A stretch of 64,000 nt of DNA from Perkinsus olseni (Eukaryota; Perkinsozoa; Perkinsida; Perkinsidae): assembly GCA_013115135.1 (NCBI GenBank), contig JABANP010000107.1:1-64000 (forward strand), read 5' to 3'. Under the pieces are notes generated by a model. It worked only from the letters and a program-made list of their open reading frames with translations, made no database searches and was not told the origin of the DNA. The position numbers were made by a program, and so were the translations under genes. Shown one piece after another: positions 53,350 through 64,000 of the stretch. Numbering within the stretch: the stretch's first letter is position 1; each line of letters begins with the position of its first letter.

Positions 53350-53685
53350 TTGCCACGGATGAATCCAAAGTTGCGCTTCCAGCGTTCGCGGAGTCGTTGT
53401 GGCAATCGGCCGCAGCGCCGCTCGTCGAGGGAACTGCTCATGACGATAGATGGCATCCCGCGCACGTTGCCTGTCTATGGCGGGAAGCATCGGCCCGACC
53501 TGCCGAAATATGGTGTCCCGTGATGAGGTGGTTGTAGTGAAAGTAGAGGGGGAAGCAACGACTGCCTCCTTCCTGCAGTTCCACACAGCTAAGGCCACCG
53601 CTCCGAGACTGCCACCAACAGCAGCGATACCGACAGGAACTAGCCTGGGGACGGTGGGCGGTGTAGGTCGGTCCGTCCTCGCCAT
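53350..53685 (-). CDS. possible small membrane protein
   Basis: From the ATG at 53685 the frame encodes a basic Pro-rich start, one membrane segment (PVGIAAVGGSLGAVALAVWN) and FRQVGPMLPAIDRQRARDAI. The hydrophobic run bounded by charged residues looks genuine, but the 3' end and any introns are unclear and plus-strand frames compete. Left end approximate. Confidence 0.35.
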
Positions 53686-53775
53686 CGCCCCCTGCCATCC
53701 CCGTCCGAACTCCTCAACGGTCTGTTGGGAAGTGGGGAATGCATTCCAGCGGGTTGTTGATGTTAGTTACAGCGC

Positions 53776-54580
53776 ATGAACAGCATGGTCGCTCACGCCA
53801 ACGCACGGGCTTTACAGGCCGTTCGAGAGTCCTATGCTGCCGACCCTAGCGAAGCTACAACTCGGTGAGTCCCCATATCGCGAGATTGTAGAGCACCGCG
53901 GTGCCCTCAGGAAACGGCCGGCTGCGGCGGCGGCGGGCCCGTCCATGCCATTGGGATGGTCCAAGCGGTCCCGTACGGAGTCGTCGCGACCCGAGAGGCC
54001 TGTCGACTCTACCGAGGATCCAATTCCTAGCGCACTGGTGGGTTCATGTCGCTTAATGATTGCCCGTTATTTTGTCCCGCGTAGCCCGGCTATTTCAAAC
54101 TTCGAAATGGTGAACCTCCTACCGCACGTGTAAAGTGGCCCTACAGAGAAGAGGAGGCTGACAAAGAGGTGTCACCAAGGGTTTCGCTCGAGCTGCGAGT
54201 TCACCTCGAGGGCAGCAGGTCCAGCTGCTCAGCGGCTTCCCCCAAGACGAGATAGTAGAAGTTCAGTTGAATGACCCTTCTCGCAGACGGAGTCCTGGCA
54301 AGCGATCTCGGCATCGCGGGGTCTCTTGGGTGGCCCAGAGTGAGCGGGTAAAATTGGAGCTGGCAATTGATGGGTGGCTTCAGGTCAAAGTTGGATAGCC
54401 CGGTGGATGGAAGAAGGGAAGTTGCGGACGAAAAGCTTCTCTTCGCGAAAGTAGCATCACGTTCCCTTCGCGCTGTTGAATGGATCTCCAAGGTACGGCT
54501 ACGAGAAAGCGCTGGAGATGGCGGAGAAATATCGAAGAAGTATGGAGTTAAAGCGGCTACATAGCGTAGGCAGTGTAAGA
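53776..54580 (+). CDS. possible hypothetical gene
   Basis: The region starts MNSMVAHANARALQAVRESY and, after one or more introns, includes LLSGFPQDEIVEVQLNDPSR and SERVKLELAIDGWLQ. Later text is basic and helical. Frame joins are not secure. I recognise no family and give it only as a probable coding region. Confidence 0.3.
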
Positions 54581-55138
54581 GCCTAGGAGAGAGTGACCTT
54601 AGTGATTGTGCCGTGGGTGCTCAGGATGTGAAAAGTGAAGCCCCGTCACCAGAAGCATCGGAGGTAACCCCTTGATTTCGGATGAGCCATCGTCGCTACT
54701 ATCGTCGCCACCACCATGTTTTGCTTCGGAATTGCTTCTCTTTGGTTTGGGCTCTGTTTTGGTTCTGCAGTAGGGCGAGAAAATTTTCGCAAAATTAATT
54801 TTTGCGAAATTTCCAGCGTGAAGACGCGGGAAATCTTCGCTGACTTGAAGGTTTTGACGCTGGAATGACTTTCTTTTTGGCAGTGGTGAGATGCTGACGA
54901 GCTTGAGGGTTTGAGGAATTTTCCGTGGTTGTCGACGCTGGAATTTCTTGTCTCTCGACAGTGATTAGCGTGGAAGAATTTTATGCTACAACAACGATAT
55001 CAACCGATTTCTTGGTCGTGATGTGTAGGCGTCCCACTCCGGCCGAGTCGGATGGTCGTCATAGTGGCGATAGACCGGGAGAGAATTCGTGAACCCGTCC
55101 AAGGCCATGATAGAGGTTGGCAGAAATGAAGGAGTTTA
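54581..55138. other. no recognised gene
   Basis: AT-rich sequence with repeated GAAATTTTC/GGAAATCTTCGCTGAC-like words around 54780-54980 that resemble the GATTTTC intron repeat. No gene. Confidence 0.35.
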
Positions 55139-55411
55139 CTATAATAAGTCTAGCCGGACTTGGTGAGTGATGATGACCCTACATCGGGAAGGTGTTATCT
55201 CCAACTTCGTAGGTACATTAGAGTGCCCGATAACGACGGGAGAGTGCGGACGAAGGGATTCAGCATCCCGCGCCTCGGTCTGCATGATGCCTTCGAAGCC
55301 GCTGTGAAGTTCCGGAGGCAACTAGATGGGTCGATGAACGGGGTGAAGGCGGAGATATCAACAGCAACTGAGGGTGGGTGGTGTGAAGGGAGGGAATCCC
55401 CGGCTCGCTAG
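55139..55411 (+). CDS. possible AP2-like DNA-binding domain fragment
   Basis: The frame reads CYLQLRRYIRVPDNDGRVRT then KGFSIPRLGLHDAFEAAVKF and RRQLDG. The pattern of two or three short strands with K-x-F-S followed by an A-rich helix (A-x-x-A-x-x-F-R) resembles AP2/ERF-type domains found in alveolate regulators and in some integrases. It is short and its start is unknown, so it could be one exon of a larger gene. Not certain. Confidence 0.35.
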
Positions 55412-56401
55412 GAGCTTCCGGTAGTCGGGAAATACGTACGATTGCGGGAAGAATAAGTCCTGCCTAATATATAATAGTGTCGAGCTTCATAAGCCTTGCT
55501 TCGCTCCTGTATTCTGGCCGATCAAAAACGTATCCTCAGAGCAGCCCATAGGATGCACTTTGCAGGTACGCCGACCTCCACGCAAGTCTCGAGCCCGGGA
55601 GTATGTCGGGAAGGCCGGGAGCATCGCGGGGAGCACTCCCCGGTAGAAGAGGCCGCTGCGGCCGTGCGTGCTGCTGGTGGTGAATACGACTACTCTTTGC
55701 TGTAAACGTCAATTCTGCATTCTGAAAACTATTGTCAAATACTTTAATATTAATTCCATCGTTGATTGACGGCGATGATGATGATGATTGTTCAGTATGT
55801 TTACTCGTCTTTTGAGGCGATAGTGCTACACTTGCGATCTTAACAGCTTTGTGTTTACAGCAGTGGAATTTGGCACTATTCTTCCTCCGATCAGGTCCTG
55901 TCCCATTTGACAATTTGCGATAGAGGAGTATTGCGCACGAGAGTGCGCAATAATTTTTGGACGAACTATCCGAGTTTTTATAGCTTTCAATCATAACTAA
56001 ACCATCATTCGATTCCAGTCAGTATGATACTCATTTTAGCGAGAGCCCAGTTCGTATCGTCATTTATTAAATATAAACCTACTACTTCATGCCGTGCATC
56101 GAACTCTGACTATGACCTCGCTAGCCTCGCGCTCTAGGCAGTTGAGGCGGACACAAGCAAACGAGCTGCGCAGACAGAGAGGCGAGGACATCCTGGAGGA
56201 CGGAGTCCATTTTGAGAGAAGTATCATGCGAGTCGTGAAAATAGAAAATCGGGTCTCGTTGGTGACCGACTAATTGAGAACACAACACCCGGGATTTAGC
56301 GTCTGCACTCGAAGCACTCGCTATAATTTCTTCCGGGTCACAGTAAGGATGAAACCAAACATCCTGCTTTAAGCAACTTTCTGAGAATAATACAACCTTG
56401 T
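55412..56401. other. no recognised gene
   Basis: A minus frame 55536-55994 is open but AT-biased and without motifs. Nothing else is supported. Confidence 0.35.
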
Positions 56402-56805
56402 AACCGTACCACTGTAACCGTGTTTGTGTAACCGTACTACTGTAACCGTGTTTGTGTAACCGTACTACTGTAACCGTGTTTGTGTAACCGTACTACTGTA
56501 ACCGTGTTTGTGTAACCGTACCACTGTAACCGTGTTTGTGTAACCGTACTACTGTAACCGTGTTTGTGTAACCGTACTACTGTAACCGTGTTTGTGTAAC
56601 CGTACTACTGTAACCGTGTTTGTGTAACCGTACTACTGTAACCGTGTTTGTGTAACCGTACTACTGTAACCGTGTTTGTGTAACCGTACTACTGTAACCG
56701 TGTTTGTGTAACCGTACTACTGTAACCGTGTTTGTGTAACCGTACTACTGTAACCGTGTTTGTGTAACCGTACTACTGTAACCGTGTTTGTGTAACCGTA
56801 CTATT
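56402..56805 (+). repeat. 28-bp minisatellite, 14 full units
   Basis: Units begin AACCGTACTACTGTAACC and end GTGTTTGTGT, repeating every 28 bp from 56402 to 56793, followed by a partial unit. Nearly all units are identical; two early ones have ACCAC for ACTAC. The unit itself holds two AACCGT words 14 bp apart, so it may have grown from a shorter repeat. It lies about 460 bp upstream of the methyltransferase cluster. Confidence 0.97.
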
Positions 56806-57262
56806 GTTTCCCGAGGAACCGTGGTCAAAGAGGTGCTTCCCTCGAACCCCAGCATCATGTAGCTTGGGGTTTGGCGGACGCATTATTTCATTCGAGATCG
56901 GTAGATGGGAAATGAGAGTTTGGAATGGGGAGGGGGTGTTTCAACACTCGCGGCCCGGTAGCAAACCTGAAAAAATTCCGGGCAGTGGCGGCGCGACTCG
57001 ATCGACTTTTTGCCGTCATCTTCTCAGAGGGCGTAGAGCTCTATTCACGAGATTCCTGGGAATCCCGCACTAGGAATATTTCCGAAGAATCATGATCAGG
57101 ACCCGACTTTCGTACCTGTAGACCCTCCTCGTAGTACTATCATGGGCTCGTCTAATGTTCCTTAGTTGACGCTCTCGAGCGCTCTCTTTTGAGTCGTTTG
57201 TGTGGATGAATTGACTACACACAATTGACTAATTGGCAGTTTTGTGCCTGCACACTTTCCTT

Positions 57263-58852
57263 ATGGTTTTCACGTGTCCGGCAGTCTCGGCAGTGACCAT
57301 CCTCCTAATCGCTCTAGTGGTCTCTCGCTCGCGGTATTTACCTACGCCCTATCCCGATCGGCTCGCGGTCATTGATAGAGCCGAGGCCCGCATCGATAAC
57401 AGCTTTTATAGCGATGTTACATGGTGGAACGAGAGTGAAGTTATATACACCCTGAGGAGGATGAACACAGTCCGCGCGCCGTACTTCCATCGTCATCTCT
57501 CTCGAGGTGGGAAGGTGCCCTCTAATGGGAGATATTTGGATGTGGGTTGTGGTGGTGGTCTATTGACGGAGGAGATGGCATCAACCTACCGGCTATAACA
57601 TTACCGGTATTGATATTAGTGAGGCATCCTTACAACAGGCACGTCACCATGGGCGTCACCTTCCCAATCTACACTATCAAGTTGGATCGGCATACGAGAT
57701 ACCATTCCCCGATAACTCCTTTGATGGCGTCATCATCTCGGACGTCCTCGAGCATCTTTTGGACCTTCGAGCCGCTCTGAGTGAAATACACCGTGTATTG
57801 GAGCCCGGCGGTGTGCTCGTCTTCGACACCATCTCTCGAACTCTGAAGAGCTACGCTCTGCTCTGGTTGATCTCCCAGGAGCTCCTCCAAGTACTACTCT
57901 CCATCGAGCGTGTCTCCCCTTGCGCACCTCTCGACCTTCCCTAGATCATGTACGAAGACGCTCACGACTGGAGGCTGTTCATAACCCCAGAGGAGGTCAC
58001 TCGGTTGTTAGAGGAAACTGGATTCTTACTGGGTAGGGACAGCGCCGTTCTTTCCTGCTGTTGAAGTATCCACTCGACTGGATGGATGTTGGACAGGCGT
58101 TTGTCGATTGGTTTCATTTCAGAGCACGGCTGGACCGGCATGGACTTCAAGGACGTGCCGCTCGGAGTAAGCTTTTGTGATCGTCTGGCGCGAGCACTGC
58201 AGTTGAATTACTGAGTCTCCTCGAGGCTGTTATGAAGTGCTCTTCCGCCGAAATTGACCGGGGGTGATCCCCCTTCGCATCAGTCGTCTACAGGACCTCT
58301 TATAATCCGCTCTGATCAATTTCGGTTTTTACCAGTGTGTCGAAGGGAAGCGAAAACGCAGTCCGTAGCGTCCTCATCGGCCCCGTCACCGAACCTACTG
58401 AAGTTATCACCGACCGGTTTGCCCGGCTAGACTGGGTGTGACTGTTAGAAACCGAGTGACTGGAAACCCAGCACCTGAGTTTTGCTGTCTGGAGTCCGTG
58501 AAATGACTTGACTGATTGATAATACGGCACCTGAGTTTTGCGGTCTGGAGTCTGTGAAGAGACGGGCTGACTGAGAACACAGCACCCGGGTTCTGTGATC
58601 TGGATTCCAATCTTTGACCTATTGTCTAGCATCATCAGCGAATCGGCTAAGCTCCAGCGTAACTTTTTATGGGAGGAAGATAGGATTAGCATCGCAGTGT
58701 ACCCAACATGACCATTGGTGTGTCAGATACTACGCTACATTGCCAATGGAATGACAGAGAAGTCCGTAGTCTTCGGTGGCGGCTTCGTTGAGGTCCCTGA
58801 CGACTTCAGCATGATCTACGCTGGTGCCGCTTCCAAGGCTCGATCCCGCTGA
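57263..58852 (+). pseudogene. UbiG/Coq3-like methyltransferase copy 1, frameshifted
   Basis: SAM-dependent methyltransferase of the UbiG/Coq3 type (O-methylation of quinone precursors in known members). Exons 57263-57890, 57945-58032, 58123-58166 and 58727-58852. It has an N-terminal hydrophobic anchor, LAVIDRAEARIDNSFY, motif I LDVGCGGGLLTEEMA, IDISEASLQQAR, FPDNSFDGVIISDVLEHLLD and the C-terminal HDWRLFITPEE block. Exon 1 is 628 nt while the other three copies have exactly 627: an extra C near 57587-57592 (TAC-C-GGC) breaks the frame inside motif I. Downstream exons remain open and conserved, so this is either a very recent pseudogene, an assembly indel or a recoded gene. Its last intron (560 nt) holds a tandem repeat. 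Confidence 0.85.
58430..58615 (+). repeat. 55-56 bp tandem repeat in methyltransferase copy 1 intron
   Basis: Units begin at 58471, 58527 and 58582 (GCACCTGAGTTTTGC and variants) with a partial unit before the first. They share GTCTGGAGTC and GACTGA words and lie wholly inside intron 58167-58726. Confidence 0.85.
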
Positions 58853-59075
58853 GACAGCATGCACCGTTGCCCAACCAAAGACTGATTTTCTCACTGGCGT
58901 CTTGGCGTTGCGCACAGGAAGTTCAGAAATACATTTGCCTCACAATTCTCGTCTGTATGTTCTCACCAGCGTCTTCGAATCGCTCTATAAGAAGTTGAAA
59001 GACTTCTTGCTGAGCGAACGAATAACGGCTGTATCCTATCTTCGCGCCGCCCCCCCGCAGACCGCAGTTTTCGCA

Positions 59076-60143
59076 ATGAAATGGTCGACTAGCGGTTTAG
59101 TTGTTGGCGGTATTGGCGCCCTCCTCGGGTGGTTCCACCAGTCTCGTTACAACCCCACCCCTTATCCGGACAGGCTCGCTGTTATCGAGAAGGATGATGC
59201 TGAGATTGATAACCAACTCTATGATGGTATCACTTGGTGGGACCCCGAGGGCTTCGCTTTTGCTATGCGCAGGATGAACACAGTCCGTGCGCCGTTCTTC
59301 CATCGTCATCTCTCTCGAGGTGGGAAGGTGCCCTCTAATGGGAGATATTTGGATGTGGGTTGTGGTGGTGGTCTATTGACGGAGGAGATGGCATCAACCT
59401 ACGGCTATAACATTACCGGTATTGATATTAGTGAGGCATCCTTACAACAGGCACGTCAGCACATCAACAACTTATCGAACCTCTCCTTTGAGAAGGGTAC
59501 CATCTACTCTATCCCATTCCCGGATAACTCCTTCGACGGTGTCATCGTGTCCGACGTCTTCGAGCACCTACTAGATCTGAGGAAGGCTGCCACCGAGGTC
59601 TATCGAGTGTTGAAGCCAGGCGGAGTCCTTGTGTTCGACACCGTCGCTCGTACGAGGCTAACCTACGCCCACTACTGGCTGACGATGCAGGAAATATTGA
59701 AGGTGCGCGAGTAGCACCAGTTTCGCATCTTACTCGTCTGCATCGTTCAAGGTTCTACCTCCGGATATCCACGACTGGCGTCTCTTCATCAACCCTAGTG
59801 AGATGAAGGCCTTGCTGACCTGGGCGGGCTTCTCTATCAGTAGTGACGTCCGCAACAGGATTCGCCTTACTCGCCTCGTCCTCCCCAAGTATTCTCAGAG
59901 TACGGCGATTCTCTCCTTCAGGCGATGATCCTGAGTCGAAGTGGGTCGGCATGCAGCGTACCAGCATGTGGTCTGCGGTGAGCCTTGCGGGGGCTCAGTT
60001 GGGGCCGAACTAGTTTCGTTTTAGGTTCTGAATACGTCCTCAGCGGTTTTACTTCAGTCAAGAGCTTCAGCAAGGGCTTCGTAGAGCTACCCGAGGATCT
60101 CAGCTACTCCTACTGTGGGGTCGCCATGAAACCGACAGCCTGA
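59076..60143 (+). CDS. UbiG/Coq3-like methyltransferase copy 2
   Basis: The ATG at 59076 gives a short membrane anchor (SGLVVGGIGALLGWFHQSRY) and then the methyltransferase core with LAVIEKDDAEIDNQLYDGIT, motif I LDVGCGGGLLTEEMA, the acidic motif II end IDISEASLQQARQH, DNSFDGVIVSDVFEHLLDLR and VYRVLKPGGVLVFDTVART. Exon 1 is 627 nt. A 49-nt intron (59703-59751) leads to VLPPDIHDWRLFINPSEMKA; later exons give SKWVGMQ and YVLSGFTSVKSFSKGFVELP, ending at 60143. The block 59298-59458 is nearly identical in DNA to copies 1, 3 and 4, and divergence begins right after GCACGTCA. Substrate unknown. Confidence 0.85.
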
Positions 60144-60675
60144 CTTTTTAAAGACATGACTATCTTGTTTCCTTCTCATCATGTCAGGAGTTGTGTTCTG
60201 GACGACCCTTTGAGTGTGTACTGAGTGGTTCGACCATCAACGAGCAGTAGAATTCAAGTGGTTGAAGCACCGCCATTATCCGCTGTTCCCAATGGCCGCG
60301 GTCGCTTCCATTTCACTGATCTACGCTTCTTTTTTCCATTGGGCCATAGCAACTTCCCGGTGGGGGAAATTGCCGTGAGTTGTGCTACCGGTCTGTGAAA
60401 ATTGGAGTATTTCAGATTAAGTTTTTATTTCCAACATGCGCATGGGCATTGTAAGGCGTCTGACCTCTCTCAAAACTTGGAAATTATGCTTCTTGATACC
60501 ATCCCTCCTCGAGATCAGTCCTGTGCTTGTCTTCGCCAAGGTGGATGCTCGCTACGTGAGAATCTTTGAGATGAGCGCTGCTTTTGCGCAACCGTTCGCG
60601 CGCGTGCGTCACCTTCCTCGGATTCGTTGGTGTAATTCTTCTATATCATCCGTTAGGTTTCTTCGTCTTACTATC

Positions 60676-61905
60676 ATGGTTTCCTTCACTCTTCTTAGTA
60701 CCTCAACGGTCGCTATCTTGGCTGGTCTACTTTTTTCAAGGTCGAGATATAACCCAACACCCTATCCTGACCGGCTAGCTGTCATTAAGGAAGAAGATAC
60801 GCGTATCGACAACCACCTCTATGATAATGTCACCTGGTGGGACGAGAAGGAAGTTGTGTACACTCTGAGGAAGACCAACGTCATTCGTTGTCCGTTCTTC
60901 CATCGTCATCTCTCTCGAGGTGGGAAGGTCCCCTCTAATGGTAGATATTTGGATGTGGGTTGTGGTGGTGGTCTATTGACGGAGGAGATGGCATCAACCT
61001 ACGGCTATAACATTACCGGTATTGATATTAGTGAGGCATCCTTACAACAGGCACGTCACCATGGGCGTCACCTTCCCAATCTACACTATCAAGTTGGATC
61101 GGCATACGAGATACCATTCCCCGATAACTCCTTTGATGGCGTTATCATCTCGGAAGTGTTAGACCACCTCATGGACCTTCGGAAGGCCATGCAGGAGATC
61201 TATCGTGTACTCAAGCCTGGCGGCGTGGTCGTTTTCGATACCATCTCGAGGAACTTTAAGAGTTACCTACTCGTCTGGCTGGTCGCTCAGGAGATACTCC
61301 AGGTGATGAGCGGCGAGGATGGTGCTCGTGAAAGACTCCTCTTCAGGTCATGTACAACGACACTCACGATTGGAGGCTCTTCATCACTCCCGAAGAGATG
61401 GAGCGCTTGCTTGGCGACATCGGATTCGTAGTGGGTGAGTGCGTCGTGCGGCCTCTTTCGCTCAGCCCCTTCGAAAACTCTGATAGTCTCACACAGTAGT
61501 TGATCATACTATCGTTGTTTTTTGCAAACGATGGGAGCCGGAATTTTCCAATATTTTCCGTAGTCTTCGGCAATGTCGAGGAAAAGTGTAGCTGGTCACA
61601 ACGCGTATATGTCCCGCTTGCTCTTCATCACTTCAACCTCAGGTTCGCCGAAAGATGAGTGGATCGGCATGGACTACGAAGACATTCCCTACAGGGTAAG
61701 TCCTCACCATTCGCCCTAGTCACCTGAGTTGTCTTCGTGGCTGCTCCGGCGTTCACGATGTGCAATGTGTTAGATTGCTCGGTATGTCCTCGGTGGCATG
61801 AAGGACAAGCACCAAGTGTTCGAGGGCAACCCTGTAGAACTGCCGGGTGATCTCAGCATGATTTATGGGGGAGTAGCGAGGAAGCCCGAAACCGTCGATA
61901 GTTGA
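60676..61905 (+). CDS. UbiG/Coq3-like methyltransferase copy 3
   Basis: The ATG at 60676 (MVSFTLLSTSTVAILAGLLF) starts a signal-anchor; the frame is open further upstream to an ATG at 60436 that would add a second hydrophobic part, but the later start equals the other copies' exon-1 length of 627 nt. Core motifs are as in the other copies, with the helix after motif II reading HHGRHLPNLHYQVGSAYEIP. Intron 61303-61346 leads to VMYNDTHDWRLFITPEEMER, then SPKDEWIGMDYEDIPYR and YVLGGMKDKHQVFEGNPVEL, with a stop at 61905. DNA identity with copies 1 and 4 extends to about 61153 and then fails. Confidence 0.87.
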
Positions 61906-62140
61906 GTTTCTATTTTTCCTTTTTCTCCTGTGCAAGCGAAGGCACACTATCTTTTGAAGTTATCGCATTACTCACAGTTATAGTAATTTAGACAAGTCTA
62001 ACGTAGTAGTGCTCATTTTCAACTCTTCTGTTGAGAGTTGTGCAAAGTAGTGGTCGCCACGGGGATTGCAACTTCTCGTGAGTGACATGGCATTCCGTTC
62101 GCAATCCATGGTTTGACCCAGCCCCGGTAGTGTGCGTTAA

Positions 62141-63198
62141 ATGCCCAGGCCGGCTGCCGCTGCTGTAATAGTACTCGTCGCTCTTGCTGTGACGTCGTTC
62201 TCTCGTTCTCGGTATTATTTGCAACCCTACTCGGACAGGCTGGGTTTGATTCGTGGTGATGACACGGTTATCGACAATTCGTTGTATGATGAGGCTCAGT
62301 GGTATGAGAATGGCACCATATGGCGAACACTTGAGATGATGAACACAGTCCGCGCGCCGTTCTTCCATCGTCATCTCTCTCGAGGTGGGAAGGTCCCCTC
62401 TAATGGTAGATATTTGGATGTGGGTTGTGGTGGTGGTCTATTGACGGAGGAGATGGCATCAACCTACGGCTATAACATTACCGGTATTGATATTAGTGAG
62501 GCATCCTTACAACAGGCACGCCACCATGGGCGTCACCTTCCCAATCTACACTATCAAGTTGGATCGGCCTACGAGATACCATTCCCCGATAACTCCTTTG
62601 ATGGCGTCATCATCTCGGACGTCCTCGAGCACCTTTTGGACCTCCGGGCCGCTTTGAGTGAAATACACCGTGTACTGAAACCCGGCGGTGTGCTCGTCTT
62701 CGACACCATCTCTCGAACTTTGTGGAGCTATACAACAGTATGGTTAATAACGCAGGAGATCTTGAACGTATGCCGCTTCTCTCCGCCCATCAGGAAGCCT
62801 GTCCGTTCTGCTCTCAGATCATGCCACCTAATGCCCACGACTGGAGGCTGTTCATCACCCCCACTGAGCTCGGAGCCGCTCTAGCAAACGCAGGATTCTC
62901 CACCGGTAAGTCCCAGGTTCATAAGCCGCAGCGCATCCACTGCAGAGGTTCATTGATGCGAGTTCGTCAGTTACTGACGATGAAGCTGCTTGGGCTGGCC
63001 TCGTGTTGAAGAGCCCAGTCAAAGGGGTGAGTGTACTTTATTGGACTTTGACTGCCGATTCTTTCGTGCCAGATATTTGCGCTTGTCGGGAGTGGGTTCA
63101 AAGACCCCCTGGCCCTCTTCTCTTACGGTTTTGTCGAAGATCCGAACGACTTCAGCGCCCAATACTGTGGCGTGGCCTTCAAGCCTCCACGGGTGTGA
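62141..63198 (+). CDS. UbiG/Coq3-like methyltransferase copy 4
   Basis: The ATG at 62141 gives a short anchor (AAAAVIVLVALAVTSFSRSR) and a 627-nt first exon. From 62363 the DNA is nearly identical to copies 1-3, and with copy 1 the identity continues through DVLEHLLDLRAALSEIHRVL to VLVFDTISRTL. After an intron at 62768 the block HDWRLFITPTELGAALANAG follows, then DDEAAWAGLVLKSPVKG and a final exon ending at 63198 (IFALVGSGFKDPLALFSYGF). The N-terminal 70 residues differ from all other copies. Confidence 0.87.
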
Positions 63199-64000
63199 AG
63201 GCCTGTGGAAGTGTTTCTGATTTGGTTTCTGGAGAATGGGCGACTCTTTGTGTTCGCTGTTATAGTTTAGGAAGAAAGTTTACGAGCAAGTAGTTAGCGC
63301 CCCGACTGAGGCTCCCTCTGTGTGAAGAGAACATTCACCCAACGGTCACAGCGGCGCTTTCACCCACTCTAATGTCGTGTTACTGGTCATCAACCCTATT
63401 CCGATATTGAATTTGTGTGCGGTCGGTCGGCTGCATTCGAGTTGAAAGCACGCGGCCAGGGCCACAGGAATGTTACACTCGCGTCGATCTCTACGACGCC
63501 CAGACTTCGAGGGACGGAAACCCACTTCGTAACCTAGCAAGTTGTGTTGTACAGTAACGAGATCTTGCGCTAGCGTTGGCTTGACTTTCGAGGCCAATCC
63601 CTCACTCGATAACGAGTTCACCGAGACTGATCCCTCCCGGATGCGAGGCCTACCGAGAATGGCTCTACGGAATTAACATCAAGATCATGGGGCTAGGAGT
63701 GTTGCAACTCCATGCTCTCCGCCTGTGTCAATCAACCGCCGTTGAGTGCCGCTTTGTCTAGCATAGTGTTATGACCGCTGGTAAAACTCTCATCGCGCTA
63801 GGTGTAACAGTACACTGAGACCACCACGGGTGGAAGTAATACAGCAGATCAGGCCAGCTCCAGACGCAGACCAGTAAAATAGAAACCTCGCCATGTCGAA
63901 GGTTGAAACTGTAGAATGTAGGCGGCGAGTGAAGCACCTTGCACACAACCATAACCTTTGCTGTGCGGACTTTCCGAGTTGATCGTTCGGGCTCGTCGTT
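63199..64000. other. downstream region, no recognised gene
   Basis: No convincing coding frame, repeat or RNA gene was seen up to the window end. Confidence 0.4.

Noticed and set aside
56402..56805. CRISPR array or telomeric repeat
   Set aside because: Units are contiguous with no spacers, and the 28-bp unit is not a telomere motif; the genome is eukaryotic.

Overview
The window is eukaryotic nuclear DNA. Genes lie on both strands and are cut by many short GT-AG introns, mostly 43-60 nt with some apparently 25-37 nt. Compact exons alternate with gene-poor repeat-rich stretches. The alveolate-style CCCH zinc finger, secreted lineage-specific proteins and tandem families fit a protist alveolate. 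A Perkinsus-like organism is my best guess, but it is an inference; I saw no spliced-leader gene and no organelle marker.

Layout. 1-5 kb: gamma-glutamylcyclotransferase-like gene, the ubiquitin-like splicing modifier UBL5/Hub1, a nucleotide-sugar/triose-phosphate-type transporter and a cyclophilin. 5-20 kb: gene-poor, with an acidic protein, a secreted protein, diverged dispersed repeats, an integrase-like retroelement relic and two separated pieces of a ubiquitin protease. 20-28 kb: an unknown gene, Mediator subunit MED31, a K/R-rich protein, and a head-to-head pair of a CCCH zinc-finger gene and an acidic small protein. 28.5-42 kb: a solid minus-strand block of CstF50, a USP35/38-like deubiquitinase, SYF2, a degenerate cyclophilin and RNA polymerase III largest subunit RPC1. 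42-50 kb (plus): two type I DnaJ genes, two unknown membrane/mitochondrial genes and two 3-hydroxyacyl-CoA dehydratase genes. 50.7-52.2 kb (minus): a TilS-like PP-loop protein. 53-56 kb: short hypotheticals and a possible AP2-domain fragment. 56.4-63.2 kb: a 28-bp minisatellite, then four tandem UbiG/Coq3-like methyltransferase genes.

Functional theme. Many genes act in RNA synthesis and processing (RPC1, MED31, CstF50, SYF2, UBL5, a cyclophilin beside SYF2), with ubiquitin proteases, chaperones and ER lipid enzymes alongside. I see no operon-like logic beyond co-orientation and short spacers.

Two observations stand out. (1) Several conserved genes, including the essential RPC1 and CstF50, read correctly only if one extra base is skipped (+1). 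In most of these places the zero-frame codon can be read as AGA, AGG or CGG (arginine). These are either assembly indels or a real recoding or decay signal. (2) Introns of unrelated genes share sequence families, in both orientations and sometimes across the splice junction, as expected of introner-like mobile introns.
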